This document shows positions 13,157 to 23,301 of a stretch of DNA of 64,000 nucleotides, piece after piece (positions within the stretch are counted from its first letter, which is position 1; the number at the start of each line of letters is the position of its first letter). The notes beneath the pieces were generated by a model. It saw nothing but the letters and a program-made list of their open reading frames with translations, ran no database searches and had not been told where the DNA came from. The stretch comes from Chrysemys picta bellii. Lineage: Eukaryota; Chordata; Testudines; Emydidae. The stretch is from contig NC_088791.1 in the NCBI RefSeq assembly GCF_011386835.1, positions 26,820,998-26,884,997 of the forward strand, in the 5' to 3' direction. The position numbers and the translations under genes were made by a program.

Positions 13157-14423
13157 TCACAGCTGGGTTGATGTCCAGCTGTCATTGTGACACATGTCGC
13201 TCAGGGTGGAGTACATAGGGTACTGTGATGGCCCAGGAATGTGTGTGGCAAGGGCATGGAAGGCAGTTTTGTATGGATGCAGGAGGAGGTGAGCATGGAT
13301 GTGTTCCACCTGAAGTTCAATGAGGGACCTCAGCATGTCTGTTTGGTCCTGGAGCAGCTGCATCATCCACTCCTGCCCCTGTTTCCTCTCCTGTGGAATT
13401 TTTTTATTGATCGCCTCTGTCCCATGCTCTCTGCTCGCAATCTGAAGCACCAGAGGATTGCAGCACCTCCCAGAACATGTCTTCCTTACTCCTCTTGTTT
13501 CAGCTGATCAGAGAGAGCTACTCAGCTGGTGTGCAGAAGGAGACCCTCAAGGGCACATCTGCAGATGCTAAAGAAACGATAGACAGAGGCACTATTGTGA
13601 GTGTACTCACAGCCTTGATCCAAACAAGTTAGGAGCACCACTTTCCCTTGGCAGGCACACAGCATGGCAAGAACCCCAGTCATGTTGAGTTTGGCCCACG
13701 TGAGAAGGGGAAAGAAGGAACAAAGGGTGGGGAGGATTTCAGAGGGGTATCACTACAAGCGCCTAGGACTACTATTCTGAATACTGGCACCGTTTTCCAC
13801 AGGCGAGGGTGATAGCAGCTGATATCTTGCTCCTGAAAGTAACTGAGGATGCAAGGGTGCAGCTCCTGCATGTGTTTGGCTGCACACTGGGTCCGTATGC
13901 TGCTTGCTTATGTGCTGCTATGGTGCCTGCAAAAGTAATTGCTTAGTGGTGGGGCAAAGTTTCATACCACGGGGTGGGGGGGAAGAAACAAGGCACCCCT
14001 CCCAAGAAACCTGTAGCAGAACATTGCAGAGTACCTCCAGGAAAGTTTTGTAGAGCTCTCTATGGAGGATTCCTGGGACAGCCTGGTGTGCATAAACACA
14101 TTTTTTCCACAGGGTCCTCTGCACAGGGGAATGAGAAGCAAATACAAATGGTACCTGTGATGGTTATTTCAATCCGTCTTCTACCCTGATTAAAAAAAGC
14201 AAAGGACTACCTCATGTCTCCCTGCAGTATTGAAGCATGAGTACGTACTGGGGCATATCTCTTCTGCATCGGGCATGCCAGAGATGAAGTGCTGGGACTG
14301 GCTAGACCCATCCGAAGTTAAAAAGAGGTGCTGGCTCGCCATGCCACCAGAGATCCCTGTCTCCTGTCCCCTATCCTCCTCCAACTCCACTTCCTTGTCC
14401 ACCTCATCATCTTTGGGTTTCAC
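13157..14423 (-). pseudogene. Harbinger accessory Myb/SANT-like protein, remnant
   Basis: Two minus-strand blocks support this. 14423-14190 is an acidic Glu/Asp-rich segment followed by GGMASQHLF and QSQHFISG. 13450-13157 is an alpha-helical, Gln/Glu/Arg-rich segment with QEWMMQLLQDQTDML and a His-rich stretch. Together they resemble the middle and C-terminus of the DNA-binding partner encoded by Harbinger elements, and they lie convergent to the transposase as expected. The N-terminal Myb/SANT domain itself is not visible: the frame ends at 14423, where tandem duplications begin. The assignment leans on position beside the transposase. Confidence 0.5.
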
Positions 14424-14440
14424 TTCACTGGCCAGAGTGA

Positions 14441-14504
14441 TTAGCTAATAACAGTTTAGCTGATATTTGGTGTTAGCTAATAACAGTTTAGCTAATATTT
14501 AGTA
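14441..14504. repeat. 32-bp tandem duplication
   Basis: A 21-base stretch beginning ttagctaataac recurs at 14441-14461 and 14473-14493 with a 32-base period. Immediately after it, a 13-base unit (gattgtattgcat-like) is also doubled. The run coincides with the point where the Myb-like frame breaks off. Confidence 0.75.
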
Positions 14505-14656
14505 TTGCGTGATTGTATTGCATGATTGTATTGCCTTGCCCATGATAAAACCCTCAATTGCAAAAGCAGAATCAGACAGATGCCATTATTCCCAACATCA
14601 CTATCTGTGGGCCAGTTCTCAAGCACTATGAATCAGTGGGAAGCCAGGGCCATATG

Positions 14657-14890
14657 TAGAGCCCTGCAAATCCCTGCATATCCGTGGATGCAGATGTGGT
14701 TGCATTGTTATCATCTTTGCAGATCACGGATCGGATGTGGATCCAAATGTTTGTATCCGCAGAGGGAAATGTGATGCTGTAGTGGGTGCGGATGTGGATA
14801 CATATAAAAATTGCGGTGTTGATCATGGGTCAGGTATAAGTTAATTATTGTGGATGCAGATCCAAATTTTTGTATCAGCACAGAGCTCTA
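14657..14890. mobile_element. Short hAT-type MITE
   Basis: A 234-base element has terminal inverted repeats tagagccctg / cagagctcta. Perfect 8-bp target duplications (gccatatg at 14649-14656 and 14891-14898) flank it, the hAT signature. The interior is made of repeated ATCC/GGAT-type words (ggatgcagat, ggatccaaat) and has no coding capacity. Confidence 0.9.
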
Positions 14891-14899
14891 GCCATATGC

Positions 14900-16790
14900 A
14901 CCATTGCTGCCTCTAGCCTCAGTCCCTGGCAGTACAACCATCTCTTTTCTCCTTCACTCTTCTTCCTTCCCCATCCTATTACTTCCTGTTCTCTGGGAAA
15001 GCCATTCAAGTTTCATACCTCTCTTGAGGGTCTCTATAGATTACTTATGGTAAGCAGTGCTGATCCCAATACAGAGAAAAGGAAGATCCCTGAGGTAACT
15101 AGCAGAGGGGCAAAGATCTGGCCTCCATCCTTCACCCTGCTCCTACAGCCCCCACATCCCAACCATCCCTTCTTCCAGTGGGCGGAAGATTGGCCACGGC
15201 TCTCTCTAGAGCCCAACAATGCAATTTCTTGACTAGACTGTAGGGGTCACTAAAGAGTAATGTAAGGCATTCTTTCTCCCAAGGGATTGTGTGTGTTGCC
15301 TTTTGTTGACCTGGCCGTGTGGACCCCAGCATGGCAGCGCATTGCATTGTCATGAGACCACTACACTTTTCTATTTAAAAAGCAGCCAAGAGCAAGAAAA
15401 TCTCTATGTACACAATGGGCTTGCTGGGAGGTGGGGGTGGGGGAGAGTCAGCAATGGTTTTGACCCAATAGGCTTCAAATAAAATTTAAACATCTATTAA
15501 TGTCTTTGAGAGATTCTCTACAACAAAGCATGAACATGTGTGCTATATGTTCTGTTTCCAGACAGCCAGGTTAACCGTACATAAAAAATGTGTGATGAAA
15601 CACATCATGTAAAATGAAGGCATTTTGATTCACGACACAAAATGAAATAACTATGCAAATTAGTAGTAGTTAATGTAAAATAAAGTTTCACTACACGCTA
15701 TTTATGTTCTGGCACAGAGAAAATCTATAATTTCACTAAGGCACATTCAATCTACCTATAGTTCATTGGATTTTTAGAATGAGAAAGCTTCAAAAGTTTA
15801 ATATAATAATAAAAATGCCTAAAATATGGAGATTAAAATATCACTACTCTATGCATAGTAACTGAATGAAATTAGTGCTTAAGCAATTTCATATACAAGA
15901 AACTCTTCTTCATTTTGCCCAGACATTCTTTGCTTTAAATTCCATATTTTCCTTAGCCGCATTTTCCACTTAATATCCCATATGAGCTTTTGTACTGTTA
16001 CTAGGCTATTTCTTTTTTGTTTATATACGGCGTCTCGCCATGGAGATGTGTCCCTCATATGAAGGCATCCAGAATAAGAAATGACATGCAATGCCTTATT
16101 CTTCCAGTTTAATTAATGTTATGACAACTTGGCAATAAGGCTACAGTGGAGAAAAGGTCTCTGCAGGGAACTGCAGGTTTTGAGCAGTAAGAAAGCTGTC
16201 AAAATTTTACTATATATCTATAGTAACATATTGAACATCCAAAGATTTCTGGAAGGCATCTGTAGAACAGAATTCAAAACAGAAAAGGTTAGCATAAAAA
16301 TGATGTTGCATAATCTACTGAAAATAAAACAAAAAAACTTTATCGGCAACTTACAAGCACAGATTCTTAAAGCAACATGCACTGTTTTATTCTTTTGATA
16401 TAAACTCTTTTCAAATTCAGTATTTTTAACCAGCCAGAACCATTTGACATGTAAATAGCAAATGGGTTACTGACACTTTTGTGGCCTGAGTTTTTCTATA
16501 TATTTAGACAAGAGAGAGAGCAACTAGTGTAACTGTTCTAACCATTCCAGGCTCTCTCAAGGTCCCTTTCAGTCTTATGTTTCTATTATTCTTTCTCTCC
16601 GTTCTGTGGTTCTCTCTGTAGGCTCTTTCTGGGTGTTGTATCTGCTGGCTTGTTTCTCTTGTTCCTTTGATCATTTGTCCCACTTGCGTAGTCACCTCGT
16701 ATGACCGGGGTGCCACTGCACCTCTCACAACTCCTTTAGACCTGTCCTTCTTGTGTCACTCTAATGGCTGGATCCTCAGGAAAAGTTCCC
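14900..16790. other. Unassigned non-coding stretch
   Basis: No supported gene. The overlapping open frames around 14870-15480 lie opposite each other and have no recognisable motif. About 15500-16480 is AT-rich. A minus-strand frame at 16728-16504 is basic and could be a retroelement fragment, but I could not place it. Confidence 0.35.
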
Positions 16791-17097
16791 ATCTTTGAAA
16801 CGTGGAAACAAAGAGGAGCCAGGGAATTTTAGACCAGTCAGTCTAACTTCAATACTTGGAAAGATATTGAAATAAGTTATTAAACCAATTTGTAAGCAGC
16901 AAGAGGACAATAAGGTAATAAGTAATAGGCAACATAGATTTGTGAAGAACAAGCCATACCAAACCAATCTAATTTCCTTGTTTGTCAGGGTTACTGGCCT
17001 AGTCAGTAGGAGAAAAGCAGTAGACATGATTTATCTTGATTTTAGTAAGGTTTCAGCACAGTCCCAACATGACATTCTCATAAGCAAAGTAGGAAAA
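16791..17097 (+). mobile_element. CR1 LINE reverse-transcriptase fragment
   Basis: The plus strand reads FRPVSLTSILGKIL, NRQHRFVKNKPYQTNLI and MIYLDFSKV in order, with frameshifts between them. These are the consecutive N-terminal RT blocks of CR1 ORF2; the Asp of YLDF is the first catalytic Asp of the RT family. The fragment ends abruptly at about 17097, against a Gypsy RT fragment on the other strand. Confidence 0.75.
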
Positions 17098-17472
17098 TCT
17101 TGTTCAGCTTCTGTATCATTGTTCCCTTCACCTACAATGAAGTTATTTGCAATTATTTTCATCCCAGGCGGCCCTTCCAGCACTTGGGTGAGTCTTCTTT
17201 GGAACACCTCTGGTCCTGGGCTTCTGCCCATCGACAAGCACAGCCATCTGGAATACCCAAATGGTGTCGCAAAAGTTGTCAGCGTGCTGGATTCTTTATC
17301 CAGCCGTAAGTGCCAAAACCCATTCCTCACATCACGCTGTAAAGCTTCTGGCTTTGTAAAGCTTCTGGCTTTGGAAAGTTCTGGAAAAAAGTCATCAATT
17401 TTGGGCAATGGAAGTGGCATCTCAGTGCCCAGTTCAGTGGCTATGGGTCTATGGAGCTGTGTAATTTGCCCA

Positions 17473-17497
17473 TTTTTTTTTTTTTTTTTTTTTTTTT
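17473..17497. repeat. Homopolymer T run within the Gypsy RT
   Basis: About 25 consecutive T, which is A on the Gypsy coding strand. It sits where the frame encodes lysines after VVV, so it probably grew by slippage from a short A run in lysine codons. Confidence 0.85.
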
Positions 17498-17769
17498 ACC
17501 ACCACCATGCTGCTTACCAATTGCTATGATACCCCTGCTCTGCAGCCTTTCAAGCTCCTTGTGTGCTGGATTATGTAGTGCCACTGAAATTTTCCTTCAT
17601 GCTAGGCACACAGGTTCCACTGTGGGATGTACTTCAGGTCGCACCTATTTGCTGTTGCCCATATGCTTTTAAAATTGTCTCTATTGTCCATTGGATTATC
17701 CCTTTTGTTTCTTGCACCACAGCTATAACATTCTGACACTGTACCCTGATCAGATCCAGTGTTTGTATG

Positions 17770-18008
17770 CAGAGCCGGCTCCAGGCACCAGCCCAGCAAG
17801 CAGGTGCTTGGGTCGGCCAACGGAGAGGGGCGGTACGTCGGGCTCTTCGGCGGAGGGTCCCTCACTCCCTCTCGGAGCGAAGGACCAGCCGCTGAATTGC
17901 CGCTGAAGACTGAAGTGGCGGCGGTAGAGCTGATCGCGATTGCGGCTTTTTTTTGTTTTGTTGTTGTTTTTGCTGCTTGGGGCAGCAAAAACCCTGGAGC
18001 TAGCCCTG
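17770..18008. mobile_element. hAT-type MITE within the Gypsy fragment
   Basis: A 239-base element starts cagagccggctcc and ends gctagccctg. It is flanked by a perfect 8-bp duplication, tttgtatg, at 17762-17769 and 18009-18016. The interior is GC-rich with gcggcggtag and a T-rich run near the right end. Removing it with one tttgtatg makes the surrounding Gypsy frame continuous, which confirms the boundaries. Confidence 0.9.
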
Positions 18009-18245
18009 TTTGTATGGCTGTATTCCCCAAGAAGAATCTGTGGTGCTTACCTTCCACTACCACAAACTTCAGTTGGTACTGTATGTTATTTGTGTTATTC
18101 CTCTGCTATCAGTAAATAGCTGCAAAACCCATGGCAACCTGTGTCTCATTTCCATCTTGTGGTTGGTCCACATAGAGCCTGATAACCTGCTGCTATCCAT
18201 TACTCAGCTCAAGTGGCAGAGGTCCATGCTGCGGGTTTAAAGGCT

Positions 18246-20210
18246 CCAACGTTGTTGATCAACCACGTAGGAGTCAATATAGCTACACCTACTGCAGATT
18301 CTTTTTCTCTCTCCCACCTTCCTCCCAATTTAAATTTTTAAAAACCTGTGAAGTGACACAAAAAACTACATTAAAAGAATGTTAAGGTTGTAACATCAAA
18401 TACTTAAAAGTTACAAAATGGCAGAATTAAGGATGCCTGTGTAACCTTAATTTAGACCCCCTTGTGCATATGCCTTATGAGACAGTCTAATTACATGATC
18501 ACATACTATTTTTTTCCTTTCACAAAAACACATCTCTATTAAAACAATACCCAGTGAAGCTCACATACTTTTGAGCTGTCTCACAAATTCCTTTCTTTTG
18601 GGCAGTGATGTATACCTGAGTTTGATTGGAGGATTCGATTATGCCAGCTACCAGCTTCCATGAAAGAGCTTACTAGTTTATAGCAACTATCTTAAATGAA
18701 GGGCGTTGGGTATACTCACCAGTTTCAATTAGGTTTAACCCAACCAGTAATACCATGGTAATAAGCACTTTATAACAACTAGAAAAAGTGGAACTAAATC
18801 AAGTCTTTTGCTACTGGGAAGGTGAATCATTTCTCCTCCCCGACATCCTCCTTTGTCAATTTTCTTCTTACCACTTTCTCTTCCTCTTTGTAGGACAGTG
18901 TCCTGGTATCTGGGGAAGGTCTGGTGAATGGGGAGAGACTGAAATTCCATCTGGCTCCTTGTCATCCTCTTGCCTGGGAGCCCCATTGGTGTTCTCTGTC
19001 TCCCAGGGGTTGGAAGGAGAGGGCTCCTCACCAGGCATGGTGAGGTGGAGGAAGAGAATCAGTGTGGTCAACTCAACACAAGTGTGAAAAGATCCTGTGA
19101 CAGGTGTGCTGCTCCCTGTGCCTGAAGTCAGGCAGAGTGAGGCTTTGTCTACACTACAAATGTTTTGCCAGTATAGTTATACTGTCAGAGCCCCCTATGG
19201 TAGATGCAGCTTATGCCAACAGGAGGAGCTTTTCTTGGCAGCATAACATCACCTCCTCAAATGATGTTAGCTATGATGACAGACGCACCCTTCTGCCAAC
19301 ATGTCTGCTTCTACTCTGGGGTTTTTGCTGGCATAGCTATGTCAGCTAAGAGATGTGGTTTTTCACGTCCCTTGACTGACAAAGAGCAGACATGCCCAAA
19401 AGGAATGGGCAAATTTTTGTGTATTCCAGGTAGTCCTGTACATACATCTGCAGAGAAGGGATTCAGGGGCGAACTGCAGCGTTGAGTCTTGTACACTGCT
19501 GAACTCCGCAGCAGCACTTGCTCTATTAGCTCCATCCTCATCGGCTTTCTATCCACTTCTGAATCAAAATCTAAACAAGTCCAAATTGACTCATTGCATG
19601 CTCTCTCTCTGTTTCCCCACTCTCTCCTCGTTCTGCTCTTCTAGTCCTGTTTTCAGCACCCTGACTCTTTAATGTTAATGCATGTGTGCCTTTAGTTTGT
19701 GTTACACACATACTGTCTGTGGAATGCTCTCCCAGCCACCTTTCAAATCTCTTTAAATCTTGTCTGGAGGTTAAACAAACAGGGGCTGTATACTATACTC
19801 ACCACAGATATTTAATGGGAGGGAGGGACTTGAAAAGCAGCAAGGCGGCGGGGGCAGGAGGTGGGAATAGTGACAGTAGAAAGCAAATTAAATAGGAGCT
19901 TGCAATGAGATATGTCTGCAAAATAAAGTCATTGCAGTTTCTGCCTGTACATAAGGAGGTCTCACGTTGTGGGTCTGAACAGTGCTAATTCCGCTTTAGA
20001 AATTATAGCAGATTATGTAGAGGTCTGGGTACCTCAATAGCATAAAGGCATCAACAGAGTGCAGGGAATTCAGAGAAAAGAGTAAGGGTTGTTCCCGCTC
20101 TTAAGTGTTATGATTCTATACTAATCTCTTCTAACTGGTGGATGGTGAACATATATTTTTCTTTCAAAATACTGGCTCCCTGGTAGATCCTGAGATATTT
20201 CTTTGCAGGG
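18246..20210. other. Mostly unassigned non-coding stretch
   Basis: No supported gene. 18246-19135 has no recognisable content. A probable MITE starts at 19141. 19385-20210 is unassigned and leads straight into the inverted repeat of the DIRS element. Confidence 0.35.
19141..19375. mobile_element. Probable Harbinger-related MITE
   Basis: It starts ggctttgtctacactacaaa, which matches the left end of the Harbinger element at 11167 at 17 or so of 20 positions. The interior has repeated words such as tatagttatac, gccaacag and ggcatagctatg, typical of a fold-back MITE. The right end is not clear and I see no target duplication, so the limits are approximate. Confidence 0.4.
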
Positions 20211-20217
20211 AAAAATG

Positions 20218-20563
20218 GTTACTTACCTTTTCGTAACTGTTGTTCTTCGAGATGTGTTGCTCATGTCCATTTCATTCTAGGGGTGTGTGTGCCCACGTGC
20301 ATAGTCGTCAGAGATTTTTGCTTTAGAGGTATCTGTAGGGTTGGCAGTGGCACGCCCTTGAATGTGGCGCTCATGCGTTGGTATAATAGGCACCATTGTC
20401 CCTACACCCTCTCAGTTCCGTCTTGCCGGCAACTCCGACAGGGGGGCAGGAGAGTGGGTAATGGAAAGGACATGAGCAACACATCTTGAAGAACAACAGT
20501 TACGAAAGGTAGGTAACTTTTTTCTTCTTCGAGTGCTTGCTCATGAGATTCCATTCTAGGTGA
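20218..20563. repeat. DIRS-A split inverted repeats
   Basis: 20218-20273 and 20464-20517 are near-perfect reverse complements over about 55 bases (gttacttacc... against ...ggtaggtaac). A third, direct-orientation partial copy (cttcttcgag...attctaggtg) lies at 20524-20563 and matches 20245-20280. Three related pieces in two orientations at the 3' end are what the inverted terminal repeat and internal complementary region of a DIRS element would give. Confidence 0.8.
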
Positions 20564-20598
20564 CTCACAAGCAGTGTCAATGGAGGTGGGCTTAGAGT

Positions 20599-21650
20599 TC
20601 ATGGTCTTGCAGCTTGCAGCACTGCTCTGCCGAAGCCAGTATTGTCTCGGGCCGGCTGGGTATGTTCATAATGGGACATCAATGTGTGGACAGACAACCA
20701 GGCAGCAGCTCTACAGATTTCTTGGATTGGCATCTGAGCCAGGAAGGCTGCTGATGTCACTTGCACCCTAGTTGAGTGCGCTTTGACTATTGCTGGTGGA
20801 GGCATTTTTGCTAGCGCCTTGCAGTAGCGGATGTAGGCTGTACTCCAGGACAAAATCCTTTGAGCAGACACTGGGCGACCTTTCATCCTGTCTGCCACCA
20901 CAATGAACAGCTGCGCTGACTTGCGAAACAGCTTTGTCCTGTTGATATAGAAGGCCAGCACCCTCCTGATGTCCAGTCCACATTCCTCTTCCAATTTATG
21001 AGACTTCAGGAAGAAGACAGGTAAGTATATGTCCTGGCCGGTATGGGAAACTACCTTGGGCAGGAACACCGGGTGCAGCCACAACTGGACTTTATCCCTG
21101 TAGAATACAATATAGGGTGGTTCTGAAGTAAGCACCCTGATCTCAGATACCCTGCGGGCGGACGTTACCGCAACCAGGAACAAAAACTTCCAGGAGAGAA
21201 GGAGAAGAGACCAGAAAGCCAGAGGCTCGAAGAGAGGCTCCATGAGTCTTGACAGCACAAGATTCAAGTCCCAGAGAGGGACAGGGTCCCGGACATGAGG
21301 GTAGAGATGCTCCAGAGCTTTCAAAAACCAGACTGTCATGTCGTGAGCGAAGACCAACCTGCCCTGGAACGGAGGGTGGAAAGCCGAAATAGCGGCCAGG
21401 TGGAACCTGATCTATGACAGGGACATGCCCTGGAGTTTGAGGTGCAGAAGATAGTCCAGGATCACCTGCAGCGAGACCTGCTCAGCCCGGATATGTCATT
21501 CTGAAGCCCAGCACATGAACCAGTTGGCCAGGTAAGTTGCTCTGGTGGAGGGCTTTTTGCTACCCAACAAGACCTGTTGAACCAGGGCCGAGCATTCCCG
21601 CTCTTCTGCATTCAGCCATGTAGTAGCCAAGCTGTCAAGTGCAGGGCCAC
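20599..21650 (-). pseudogene. DIRS tyrosine recombinase (YR)
   Basis: The main frame is 21357-20599, 252 residues. It carries the catalytic landmarks of tyrosine recombinases: Arg in SARRVSEI (residues 68-69), HSTR (His194, Arg197; the HxxR box) and a candidate nucleophile in SHYEHT (Tyr230). The usual DIRS phrase VTSAAFLAQM follows the HxxR box. The N-terminal core-binding part, with KPSTRATYLANWFMCW, lies upstream in another frame (about 21620-21496), separated by a frameshift or stop near 21480-21360. The enzyme family joins circular DIRS DNA into the genome. The catalytic half is unusually well preserved for this window, but the split N-terminus makes this a pseudogene as read. Confidence 0.8.
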
Positions 21651-22614
21651 CAGGTTTGGGTCCAGAAGACTGCCATGGTTCTGGGACAGCAGGTTCAGCC
21701 AGAGAGGTAGCTGCAACGTGGCAGCTACCGAAAGGTCCAGCAGCATGCCAAACCAGTGCTGACAAGGCCACTCGGGGGCTACCAGGATAACCTTTGGCCT
21801 GTCCTGTTTGATTTTTACAAGGACTCTGTGGATCAACGGCACTGGCGGGAAGGCGTACATCAGAGCCCTTGACCATGGGAGCAGGAAAGCATCTGACAGG
21901 GAACCCCTGTCCATCCCCCGGAGTGAATGGATCACATGGCATTTCCTGTTCTGACGGAATGCGAACAAGTCCACCTGGGGAATCCCCCACTTCTGGATAG
22001 AGCGAGACGAGAAGGTTCTGCTGAGGCGATCTGCTAACATGTTCCTGGTCCTGGACAGATGCGTGGCTATCAGATGAATGGCACACCACATATAGAAGTC
22101 CCAAAGGCAGAGAGTTTCTTGGCAAAGGGCCAATGACCTGGCTCCGCCCTGCCTGTTGATGTAATATACCGCGGCAGTATTGTCCATGAGGACCTGCATC
22201 ACCTTGCCTCTCAGGAGAGGCAAGAAAGCCTGGCAAGAGGTTTATATGGAGGGCTAGATCATCTTGCAGCCAGCGGCCTTGTGTGCTGAGCTTGCCTAGG
22301 TGGGCTCCCCAGCCCAGATCCAAAGCATCAGAGACTAGGTTTAGCGACAAGGATGGGGACGCAAAGGGAACTCCCTCCAACACCAACCCAGGGTTCAAGC
22401 ACCATTCTAGGGATGATAGGATGTGATCCGGCACCCTGACTGCCCGGTCTAGGTTGAGCCTGTTGGGGATGTAAACCAACACCAGCCATGCTTGCAGAGA
22501 CTGGAGATAGAGCTGGGCATGACTGACCATGTATGTACACATGGCCACGTGGCCCAACAGCCGCAGACAGGTGTGAGCCATGGTGAGTGGGTGGTTCTTC
22601 ACATGGGAGATCAT
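21612..22614 (-). pseudogene. DIRS RNase H domain
   Basis: A long minus-strand frame (22614-21496) and an overlapping one (22223-21612) share this region, showing a frameshift. Diagnostic pieces are LLGHVAMCTYMV, then SDALDLGWGAHLG (the first RNase H Asp), then DNTAAVYYINRQGG (a later acidic position) and RTRNMLADRLSR (the final acidic motif). The C-terminal linker has WPCQHWFGMLLDLS. The domain would degrade the RNA strand during reverse transcription. Confidence 0.75.
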
Positions 22615-23290
22615 GTGACATGATCCGAAAACGCGTCTCCGGAAAGAAGGCTCTGGCTCGCATGGATTTGAGAACCACCCTGATGAACTCTATTAGTTGG
22701 ACTGGCCTTAAGGTGAATTTTTTCTCATTTATCAACAGGCCCAGGTTGCAGTAGGTGGAATGCACCAGATGGAGGCTCCTCTGCACTTGTTCCTGAGACC
22801 TGCCCTTGATGAGCCAGTCATTGCAAGACGAGAAGACCTGGACCCCTCAATGTCTCAGGGAAGTGGCCATTGGCGCCATACATTTTGTGAAGATCCTTGT
22901 GGCCGATGAGAGGCCAAAGGACAGTGTCGTGAATTGAAAATGGCGTCTGCCCACTATGAAACGTAGAAAGTGTCTGTGACCTTGGAATATGGAAATATGC
23001 ATCCTTCAAGTTGACAGCGGCATACCAGTCTCCCGGATCCAGGGAGGGGAAGATGGAGGCCAGGGAGATCATGCAAAACTTCAACTTCTTGAGAGACTTG
23101 TTGAGGCGTCGCAGGTCCAAAATGGGTCTAAGACCCCCTTTTGCTTTCGGGATTAGGAAATAATGGGAGTAGAACCCCTTTCCTCTCATGTCCCAAGGGA
23201 CCTCCTCCACCACCCAGACGCAGGAAGTTCTCAATCTCTTGAATGAGGAGTTGCTCGTGAGAAAGGTCCTCAAAGACTAACTGGAAAGGA
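22615..23290 (-). pseudogene. DIRS reverse transcriptase domain
   Basis: The frame 23273-22818 holds KGFYSHYFLIPKAKGG, LRPILDLRRLN and AVNLKDAYFHIP, the fingers and first catalytic Asp of a DIRS/retroviral-type RT. The second catalytic motif reads CNDWLI (Asn codon complement of 22820-22822, Asp complement of 22817-22819). The expected Asp pair is therefore reduced to Asn-Asp. A stop just before it and a frameshift move the rest (RSLHLVHSTYCNLGL, KKFTLRP) into the frame 22786-22614. Confidence 0.75.
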
Positions 23291-23301
23291 ACTGGAAAGG
23301 G

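Larger units (their letters stand above)
11167..14450. mobile_element. Harbinger (PIF) DNA transposon, decayed
   Basis: The segment carries a HARBI1-like transposase on the plus strand (about 11660-12892) and a Myb/SANT-protein-like remnant on the minus strand (14423-13157). These are the two genes typical of Harbinger transposons, here convergent with about 260 bases between them. The left end (ggctgtgtctatactacaaa) resembles the start of the MITE at 19141, which suggests shared termini. The right end is not clear: the Myb-like frame stops making sense near 14423, and local tandem duplications follow. Frameshifts and stops in both genes make the copy inactive. A SINE is inserted near its left end. 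Confidence 0.65.
17100..18245 (-). mobile_element. Ty3/Gypsy retrotransposon fragment (protease end to RT start)
   Basis: Reading leftward on the minus strand from 18240: a segment with VVEGKHHRFFLGNTAIQT resembles the end of a Gypsy aspartic protease. It continues, after removal of the MITE at 17770-18008, as LDLIRVQCQNVIAVVQETKG. A linker follows (VHPTVEPVCLA, then VALHNPAHKELERLQSRGI at about 17600-17520). Last is the RT start with PKIDDFFPELS, NGFWHLRLD, LTTFATPFGYSRW and MKIIANNFIV (17420-17100). In the last block the usual ADD catalytic pair reads ANN, so activity would be lost even without the stops. A run of about 25 A on the coding strand (17473-17497) interrupts a VVVKK region. Integrase and LTRs are not seen. 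Confidence 0.75.
20218..23290 (-). mobile_element. DIRS-type retrotransposon, 5'-truncated (DIRS-A)
   Basis: Minus-strand domains in order are reverse transcriptase (23290-22615), RNase H (22614-21612) and tyrosine recombinase (21650-20599), then split inverted repeats (20563-20218). RT-RNase H-tyrosine recombinase without an integrase is the defining DIRS layout. Such elements are thought to replicate through a circular intermediate integrated by the recombinase. The space between RNase H and recombinase is too short for the methyltransferase-like domain found in some DIRS elements. The Gag-like ORF and 5' terminus are missing: the sequence stops at about 23290, where a hAT remnant begins. 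A few stops and frameshifts separate the domains. Confidence 0.85.
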
